From Paramuribaculum sp. (GTDB lineage Bacteria > Bacteroidota > Bacteroidia > Bacteroidales > Muribaculaceae): a DNA stretch of 6,269 bases. Positions 1 through 4,943 of the stretch are shown here, piece after piece; positions within the stretch are counted from its first letter, which is position 1, and every line of letters begins with the position of its first letter. A model generated the notes under the pieces. That model did no database searches and had not been told where the DNA came from. It worked only from the letters and a program-made list of their open reading frames with translations. The stretch spans positions 1 to 6,269 of the forward strand of contig JAIDQW010000079.1 of the NCBI GenBank assembly GCA_029062075.1, in the 5' to 3' direction. A program made the position numbers and the translations under genes.

Positions 1-43
1 TTCGGAATAGGTCGTGGCGAAACCTCATTTATTTTCAATATCA

Positions 44-1735
44 ATGAAGCTTTCTGACAAACAAAAAGATATACTTTCAAAAATATTCTATTGGTGGACA
101 CTTATCGTTGTCATCACACCTAATATTATATTATCGTTTACGGAACCGGTCTCTATATGGGGTAAAATAGCAAATACACTCCTTCCGGCTGGATTGTGGT
201 GGCTATGCCTGTCACTATCAAGAAAAGTAGGAAGAACTTCTCTGTTCATGTTCCCACTAATGTTTTTTGCAGCCTTTCAGATTGTTCTGCTGGATTTATA
301 TGGGAGAAGTGTGATAGCGGTAGATATGTTCCTGAACTTGCTGACAACCAATCCGGCGGAAGCAGGTGAGCTATTGGGAAACATGATAGCCGCTGTATTT
401 CTTGTAATAATAATGTTTGTACCACCTATTATCGGGGCTATTTATAGCTGTGTTAAAAAGATATACCTGCATCACTCGTTTATACTCAGGTTCAGAATTC
501 CGGCATTTGTGGTTGCAGTCGCTGGAATTATTTCGTTGATATTAGCTTATTCCACACAGAGCGGTTATGCTATTGAAAATGACTTATTTCCTGTCAATGT
601 TATCTATAATGTGAAATTGGCGGTATGCAGAGGTGTAAAGATGTCCAAACCCTCTAATTCTGAGTTCACTCACTTCGCTTATGCCGATTCCGCCCGAAAT
701 AATCGGGAGGTCTATGTGCTGGTTATTGGTGAGACATCCAGAGCTGACCACTGGCAATTGAACGGTTATGACCGTCCGACAAATCCCGAGTTAAATGATT
801 CGGCATTTATCTCTTTCCCGAAAACTTTGAGCGAAAGCAATACCACTCATAAAAGTGTGCCTATGCTCCTCAGTCATCTTACATCTGAAAATTTCGAGGA
901 TTCCATATATTACGTCAAAAGTATAATAACCGCTTTCAAAGAAGCAGGATACAGAACCGCCTTTTTCTCTAACCAGCGATATAACCACTCTTTCATAGAC
1001 AGATTCGGATTTGAAGCGGATACTACCCTGTTTGTTAAAGAAATGCCTGGTACTGATTCCAATCCGAGTGATCTCGTGCTGATTGATTATCTGAATGCCG
1101 AAATTGATGCAGGAAACGGTAAACAATTGATTGTGTTGCATTCATACGGTTCGCATTTCAGTTATGCCGATAGATATGAGGGTGTTGAACCGGTATTTCA
1201 GCCTGATTATCCTTTACAAGCGAGTAAATCACACAGAAAAGAGCTGGTAAATGCATACGATAATAGTATTATTTTGACATCTAAGCTATTAAGCAGAGTC
1301 TCATTGAAATTGGACTCATTGAGTTGCCCAGCCGCTCTGATTTATACTTCGGACCATGGAGAAGATATTTTTGACGATGACAGAAATCTATTTCTGCATG
1401 CGTCACCGGTACCAAGCATATATCAGATTCATGTGCCTTTTATTTTGTGGTTCAATCGAGAATACTCTGACACATATCCTCATATAATAAAAGCAGCTGA
1501 AGCCAACAAAATTAGAAATGTCAGCTCCAGCAGCGCTTTTGCTCAAACAGCCTTTAGTATTGCCGGTATCAAATCAGCTGTATCTGATTCTACGGCAAGT
1601 GTTGTCAGTTGGTCATACATAGAACCCAAGAGAATGTATCTGACAGACCATAATATAGGGCTTCCTCTAAAGCGTATAGGAATGAGGCAGATAGATTTTG
1701 ATATACTTGACTCGCTGCAAATCAGTGCGGATTGA
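44..1735 (+). CDS. Phosphoethanolamine transferase, EptA/MCR-like (sulfatase fold), inner membrane
   Basis: This enzyme probably moves phosphoethanolamine from phosphatidylethanolamine to lipid A or another envelope glycan on the periplasmic face of the inner membrane. Numbered from the ATG at 44 (563 residues), five hydrophobic segments lie near 16-33, 43-58, 67-87, 110-137 and 151-172, followed by a soluble sulfatase-fold domain, as in EptA. Family motifs are present: GETSRADHWQLNGY (metal ligand E230), NTTHKSVP (T268 aligns with the nucleophile Thr285 of MCR-1), LHSYGSHFSYADRY (H371 matches MCR-1 His395), SDHGE (ligands D437, H438) and LHASP (H452 matches His478). The length is normal for the family and the catalytic set is complete. 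An in-frame GTG at 14 would add 10 residues, and an in-frame TAG at 8-10 limits the ORF. I prefer the ATG because GTG starts are uncommon in this group; neither start has a strong ribosome binding site. The cysteines that form disulfides in proteobacterial EptA/MCR are absent. The acceptor substrate cannot be read from the sequence. Confidence 0.93.
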   Translation: MKLSDKQKDILSKIFYWWTLIVVITPNIILSFTEPVSIWGKIANTLLPAGLWWLCLSLSRKVGRTSLFMFPLMFFAAFQIVLLDLYGRSVIAVDMFLNLLTTNPAEAGELLGNMIAAVFLVIIMFVPPIIGAIYSCVKKIYLHHSFILRFRIPAFVVAVAGIISLILAYSTQSGYAIENDLFPVNVIYNVKLAVCRGVKMSKPSNSEFTHFAYADSARNNREVYVLVIGETSRADHWQLNGYDRPTNPELNDSAFISFPKTLSESNTTHKSVPMLLSHLTSENFEDSIYYVKSIITAFKEAGYRTAFFSNQRYNHSFIDRFGFEADTTLFVKEMPGTDSNPSDLVLIDYLNAEIDAGNGKQLIVLHSYGSHFSYADRYEGVEPVFQPDYPLQASKSHRKELVNAYDNSIILTSKLLSRVSLKLDSLSCPAALIYTSDHGEDIFDDDRNLFLHASPVPSIYQIHVPFILWFNREYSDTYPHIIKAAEANKIRNVSSSSAFAQTAFSIAGIKSAVSDSTASVVSWSYIEPKRMYLTDHNIGLPLKRIGMRQIDFDILDSLQISAD

Positions 1736-1739
1736 GTCA
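1708..1739. other. Inverted repeat spanning both convergent stop codons
   Basis: TGACTC at 1708-1713 and GAGTCA at 1734-1739 are perfect 6-base arms around a 20-base loop that contains a small CTG/CAG inner stem. The right arm overlaps the TGA of the transferase gene and contains the complement of the ATPase stop. No T-tract follows on either strand, so it is a poor match to an intrinsic terminator. It is the only hairpin candidate I noticed at the convergent junction. Confidence 0.25.
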
Positions 1740-2411
1740 GGAATGAGTCTCAGCCACAACAGAGCCGTCAAACAGATTGATTGTTCTGTCAGCGTATGAA
1801 GCATCATTGCTTGAATGAGTCACCATAATAATCGTGGTGCCTCCACGATTCAGTTCATTAAGAAGTTCCATAATCTCTTTGCCATTTGCAGAATCCAAGT
1901 TTCCTGTCGGCTCATCCGCAAGCAGTATCTTTGGATTTGTCACAACAGCTCGTGCGATAGCCACCCTCTGCTGCTGTCCTCCGGAAAGTTGGGTAGGGTA
2001 GTGCTTTGCCCTGTGGCTGAGATTAACACGCTCAAGAATTTCTTTAACCATCTGTTTCCTTTTGGCTGCGGGAATATTCATGTAGGTGAGCGGTACCTCG
2101 ATATTCTGAGCCACATTGAGTTCATCTATCAGATTGAAGCTCTGAAACACAAAGCCTATATTACCTTTACGCAGATTAGTTCGTTCATTCTCTTTTAGTC
2201 CACTCACTTCCTGACCGTCTATTTCATAACTTCCGGAAGTCGGGTTGTCGAGTAATCCTATTATATTTAGCAAAGTAGATTTACCGCAGCCGGAAGGACC
2301 CATAACTGCAACAAACTCTCCATCCTTCACATCAATATTCACACCATTGAGTGCACTTGTCTCTATCTCCGAGGTACGGAATACCTTCTTTAAGTTGTTA
2401 ATTTTAATCAT
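1737..2411 (-). CDS. ABC transporter ATP-binding protein, MacB/LolD type
   Basis: This cytoplasmic ATPase would power the FtsX-type permease encoded just upstream. All nucleotide-binding motifs are intact in 224 residues: Walker A GPSGCGKST at 38-46, Q-loop glutamine Q90 in GFVFQSFNL, signature LSGGQ at 142-146, Walker B ILLADE at 162-167 with catalytic E167, D-loop NLDS at 171-174 and switch histidine H199 in VTHS. The LNGVN start, the FVFQSFNL stretch and the length are typical of the LolD/MacB/FtsE branch (type VII ABC systems), whose members pair with permeases bearing periplasmic domains. It is the second gene of the operon, starting 11 bases after the permease stop, with an AAAAGGAAA ribosome binding site overlapping that stop. 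Its own stop lies one base from the stop of the convergent transferase gene. The name lolD or macB is not given because the substrate is unknown. The family call is secure; the exported substrate or mechanical task is not. Confidence 0.96.
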   Translation of the reverse strand: MIKINNLKKVFRTSEIETSALNGVNIDVKDGEFVAVMGPSGCGKSTLLNIIGLLDNPTSGSYEIDGQEVSGLKENERTNLRKGNIGFVFQSFNLIDELNVAQNIEVPLTYMNIPAAKRKQMVKEILERVNLSHRAKHYPTQLSGGQQQRVAIARAVVTNPKILLADEPTGNLDSANGKEIMELLNELNRGGTTIIMVTHSSNDASYADRTINLFDGSVVAETHS

Positions 2412-2415
2412 ATTG

Positions 2416-2424
2416 TTTCCTTTT
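2416..2424 (-). promoter_or_regulatory. Ribosome binding site of the ABC ATPase gene
   Basis: Read on the minus strand this is AAAAGGAAA, four bases before the ATG at 2411-2409. It overlaps the TAA stop of the permease (2425-2423). It is the clearest Shine-Dalgarno-like site in the window, and its overlap with the upstream stop suggests translational coupling between permease and ATPase. Confidence 0.6.
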
Positions 2425-4732
2425 ATTCTGATCTTAGATTTTCTACAGGATTTGCTGATGCTTTGCGAATTGTAAGCCCGCCGGCAATACCAAGGATTAT
2501 AATTACGGTACAGATTCCAGACACAATGAATCTTATGGCAATATGATCCAGAGTGACAGTAAACTGCTCAAGCCACATTCTGCTGAGATACCAGGCGGCG
2601 ATTATACCCACGGCTACCGCAGGGATTGAAGTAATAAGTATTGACTTGCAAATCAACTTCACCACAGACGCTGTTGATGCGCCGTTTACCTTACGCACAG
2701 CTATCTCACGGCTGCGTCGGCTCATTTCATCTGAAAGATACCCGGTCATACCTATAACACAGATTATTAATAACACGATGGCTGCTATTGAGACAAGAAT
2801 CTGAAATTCCTTCACATTTTTGTAGTATTCTGATTTAATCTCCCTGACAGATTGAAAATAGAGGTCATTACCGGAATTCATCATCTTTGGTAGAGTATCT
2901 GAAAGAAGTTCAAAATTCCGTTCAAAAGGTTCGGCAATCTGTACATTAAATAAACTATGCCGCATTCGGTCATAATTAAATGCGATATATGGCATCATCT
3001 CATTATAATAGCTCCCGATTTTGAAATTCTTCAGCACACCGGTGATTACAACATTATCACTTCCGCACTTAATTGTCTGTCCTATTGCATTCTCCGGAGT
3101 AAAACCCATCTTTTCAGCAAACAATTCATTGACAATCACACTTGTGGAGTCTGAAGGAGCCATTTTCCCGGCTACAAATTCCATACCCATTACTTCCGGA
3201 TAATTGCTGCATACATAATCAAAGCGGCTTGAGAACAGCTCTTTACCGGCATTGTTTCTGATAAACTCACCGCTATAACCCCATGAGGGCGCTGCAATTG
3301 AGCGAGTAATACCTTCAATATATGGTAATGATTTAAGAGCCGCCATATTTGCATCGGTATGCTCCTGTGTCTCTTGTCCGTCGTTTACTACGATAACCAG
3401 ATTATCATCTGAATATCCGTAATCAGTGTTCATCAACACTTTATATTGAGTCATTACTACTACAAGCATCCCCACAACAAGTGCGGTTCCGGCAAATTCC
3501 ACAAGAAGAAGGGCATACTTCCATCCATGTTTTTTCTCGGTATAGCGACGGAAAACCTGACTGACCGGAACTTTACTGAATAAATTGGCGGGAATAATTG
3601 CCGCTATTGAAAAAATGAGAATTATAACCGCCAGCACAATCCATAATCTGTCCATTGTTATGTATCCTCCGAAATTTGTGAATACAGTTTCGGCTGCAAA
3701 CCGTTTTGCGAGCCACCAGAAGAAAATGCCTATAACAACCGCACCTAATATAATAAGAAGTGTCTCAATCAAAAACATCGAGAAAATAGTGCCGTTTTTT
3801 GCACCGCTGCATTTATAAACTCCTATTGCTTTAGCGCGTTTACTAAGTGATGAAATGCTCAGAAGAACATAATTGAGTGCTGTAACGAACAGAATAGCAA
3901 TACCTAAGATAATAAGAGTCAGCGTCATGTGACGAACTTTATCTGATTTCATGAATGTATCACGAAGTGGTTGAGCCCACACCCGAATAGAGGATGATTC
4001 CGTAGGCGGACGATGTCGATCCACCATAACCTGAATCTTTTCATTGAAGTCTTTATCTGGAACTTTCTTCAAGCGGATATATTCAAACCAACTATCACCA
4101 CCACTCCATGAACTACTTATATAGTCTAGATTTATATAATCAGATAACCAACCGATTATATCCGCGCTGACAGTAGTTTCGTCACCCCATGACTTGAATA
4201 CCCCTTTGACTGTAAATGGTGTATCATACATCATAACTGTTTCTCCAACCGGACTATTATCCTTAAAGGCAACTTTAGCCAACCTGTCACTGATATAAAT
4301 AGTGCGGGGAGTGGTCTGAACATTAGCCTCTCCATCAATAATATCAACCCCGAATGTCTTAAAAAAGAAGGAATCGGTAATAATCATGTCACCTCTTGTG
4401 ATGTATTCATTATATACAATCGATTCTGTTCCACGTTTTCCGATTACCGTTCCACTTTCAACTATATCAGACAATTCATCAACACAAGTGTATGCTATAG
4501 GGAAAACGCACTGCTGCTGTGTTCCCAGCTGTTTGCCGTCAATAGTATACTCCATCCATAACTGATACAGGGTAGGAGTATCATCAAAACAGGAATCAAT
4601 AGAATTGTCGTGAACTATTCGGGCGAATATAAACGAACACATAGTAAGTCCGAGCGCGATAGACAGTATCTTAACTGCCGTACCGGTTCTCGAAGCACAC
4701 ATTAGTTTGAATGCATAGCTTAATTTATTCAT
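2423..4732 (-). CDS. ABC transporter permease with two FtsX-type halves
   Basis: This is the membrane subunit of a MacB/FtsX-type (type VII) ABC transporter, working with the ATPase encoded 11 bases downstream. The 769 residues form two similar halves. The first half has a membrane segment near 19-40, a periplasmic domain of about 41-268 and three segments near 269-292, 317-341 and 362-385. The second half repeats this: a segment near 405-428, a periplasmic domain of about 429-642 and segments near 643-665, 696-717 and 731-754. After the second segment of each half comes the cytoplasmic stretch that should dock the ATPase: SSLSKRAKAIGVYKCSGAKN (293-312) and SRRSREIAVRKVNGAS (671-686); the second is the closer match to the family. 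The C-terminus NPVENLRSE is typical of Bacteroidetes members. Duplication in one chain means one permease can pair with an ATPase dimer. No periplasmic adaptor or TolC gene is visible here, so efflux as opposed to mechanical or lipoprotein-handling work is open. The ATG at 4730-4732 has no good ribosome binding site. Confidence 0.94.
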   Translation of the reverse strand: MNKLSYAFKLMCASRTGTAVKILSIALGLTMCSFIFARIVHDNSIDSCFDDTPTLYQLWMEYTIDGKQLGTQQQCVFPIAYTCVDELSDIVESGTVIGKRGTESIVYNEYITRGDMIITDSFFFKTFGVDIIDGEANVQTTPRTIYISDRLAKVAFKDNSPVGETVMMYDTPFTVKGVFKSWGDETTVSADIIGWLSDYINLDYISSSWSGGDSWFEYIRLKKVPDKDFNEKIQVMVDRHRPPTESSSIRVWAQPLRDTFMKSDKVRHMTLTLIILGIAILFVTALNYVLLSISSLSKRAKAIGVYKCSGAKNGTIFSMFLIETLLIILGAVVIGIFFWWLAKRFAAETVFTNFGGYITMDRLWIVLAVIILIFSIAAIIPANLFSKVPVSQVFRRYTEKKHGWKYALLLVEFAGTALVVGMLVVVMTQYKVLMNTDYGYSDDNLVIVVNDGQETQEHTDANMAALKSLPYIEGITRSIAAPSWGYSGEFIRNNAGKELFSSRFDYVCSNYPEVMGMEFVAGKMAPSDSTSVIVNELFAEKMGFTPENAIGQTIKCGSDNVVITGVLKNFKIGSYYNEMMPYIAFNYDRMRHSLFNVQIAEPFERNFELLSDTLPKMMNSGNDLYFQSVREIKSEYYKNVKEFQILVSIAAIVLLIICVIGMTGYLSDEMSRRSREIAVRKVNGASTASVVKLICKSILITSIPAVAVGIIAAWYLSRMWLEQFTVTLDHIAIRFIVSGICTVIIILGIAGGLTIRKASANPVENLRSE

Positions 4733-4767
4733 TCTAAATATTTGATTGGTTTTACACCCTTAATTAT

Positions 4768-4783
4768 TTCATAAACCATGCCA
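4768..4783 (-). promoter_or_regulatory. Candidate sigma-54 (-24/-12) promoter of the ABC operon
   Basis: Read on the minus strand the element is TGGCAT-N5-ATGAA, compared with the RpoN consensus TGGCAC-N5-TTGCA. Eight of the eleven defined positions match and the -24 GG is intact. The -12 pair is GA where GC is expected, which is a real weakness. The predicted transcript start is near 4757, a G on the minus strand, giving a leader of about 25 bases to the permease ATG. Support comes mainly from position and from the adjacent sigma-54 activator gene; such a partial match alone could arise by chance. Confidence 0.35.
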
Positions 4784-4787
4784 AAAG

Positions 4788-4834
4788 GCTAATACACTAA
4801 TGGCTAATCACTTACGGCTTAAAAGCTAAATCAC
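4788..4834. repeat. Three short direct repeats, GCTAA(n)TCAC-like
   Basis: The copies on the plus strand are GCTAATACAC at 4788-4797, GCTAATCAC at 4803-4811 and GCTAAATCAC at 4825-4834, starting 15 and 22 bases apart. A related GGCTTAA lies at 4816-4822. They sit directly upstream of the candidate -24 element of the ABC operon, where an activator or repressor could bind. Binding is inferred from repetition and position only. Confidence 0.4.
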
Positions 4835-4835
4835 A

Positions 4836-4869
4836 CTGTCAAAAAATCATACAATTGTCGTCAAATAAT
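4836..4869. repeat. Direct repeat around GTCAAA with 22-base period
   Basis: CTGTCAAAAAAT at 4836-4847 and TCGTCAAATAAT at 4858-4869 match at 9 of 12 positions, and the GTCAAA core is identical. The period of 22 bases is about two helical turns, so both copies face the same side of the DNA. They lie roughly 80-110 bases upstream of the predicted operon start near 4757, a usual distance for an NtrC-type activator site. AT-richness makes chance similarity possible. Confidence 0.3.
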
Positions 4870-4928
4870 TACACAATATACACTTTTACCATATTTAGCA
4901 AGATATAATGCTGATTCAAAATAATACA

Positions 4929-4936
4929 TAACTTTG
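4929..4936 (+). promoter_or_regulatory. Bacteroides-type -7 promoter box for the regulator gene
   Basis: TAACTTTG is a perfect match to the -7 consensus TAnnTTTG used by the Bacteroidetes primary sigma factor. It is the only exact match facing into the regulator gene in this intergenic region. No TTTG was found at the expected -33 distance, so that half is weak or absent. The box ends only seven bases before the ATG at 4944, so transcription would start at or just before the start codon. Confidence 0.55.
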
Positions 4937-4943
4937 CAACTAT

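Larger units (their letters stand above)
4733..4943. promoter_or_regulatory. Divergent regulatory region between ABC operon and NtrC-type regulator
   Basis: This 211-base AT-rich, non-coding stretch separates two divergent genes, so it should hold promoters for both. On the operon side it has a partial sigma-54-like element, preceded by three GCTAA(n)TCAC-like repeats and then a GTCAAA direct repeat spaced 22 bases apart. On the regulator side it has a perfect TAnnTTTG box. ACAATTGT at 4851-4858 is a perfect 8-base palindrome lying between the two GTCAAA copies. I found no exact TAnnTTTG box facing the ABC operon. No RNA gene, riboswitch or terminator was recognised in it. Confidence 0.75.

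Noticed and set aside
791..1141. 116-codon open frame antisense to the transferase
   Set aside because: It lies wholly inside the catalytic domain coding sequence on the opposite strand, shows no recognisable domain, and is best explained as a shadow frame.
44..1735. Transferase as a recently acquired mcr-type colistin resistance gene
   Set aside because: There is no insertion sequence or transposon remnant, its base composition resembles its neighbours, and the cysteines typical of MCR are missing. It looks like a resident Bacteroidetes gene.
1815..2475. Plus-strand open frames opposite the ABC ATPase gene (127 and 76 codons)
   Set aside because: They mirror the conserved ATPase sequence, have no start context and look like no known protein.
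4801..4816. Plus-strand TGGCTA-N5-TTACG as a sigma-54 promoter for the regulator
   Set aside because: It matches only 7 of 11 positions, has AC in place of the -12 GC, and lies over 110 bases from the ATG while a perfect TAnnTTTG box sits closer.
4904..4909. TATAAT as an E. coli-like -10 box for the regulator
   Set aside because: There is no suitable -35 partner, Bacteroidetes primary promoters use a different consensus, and AT-rich DNA gives such hexamers by chance.
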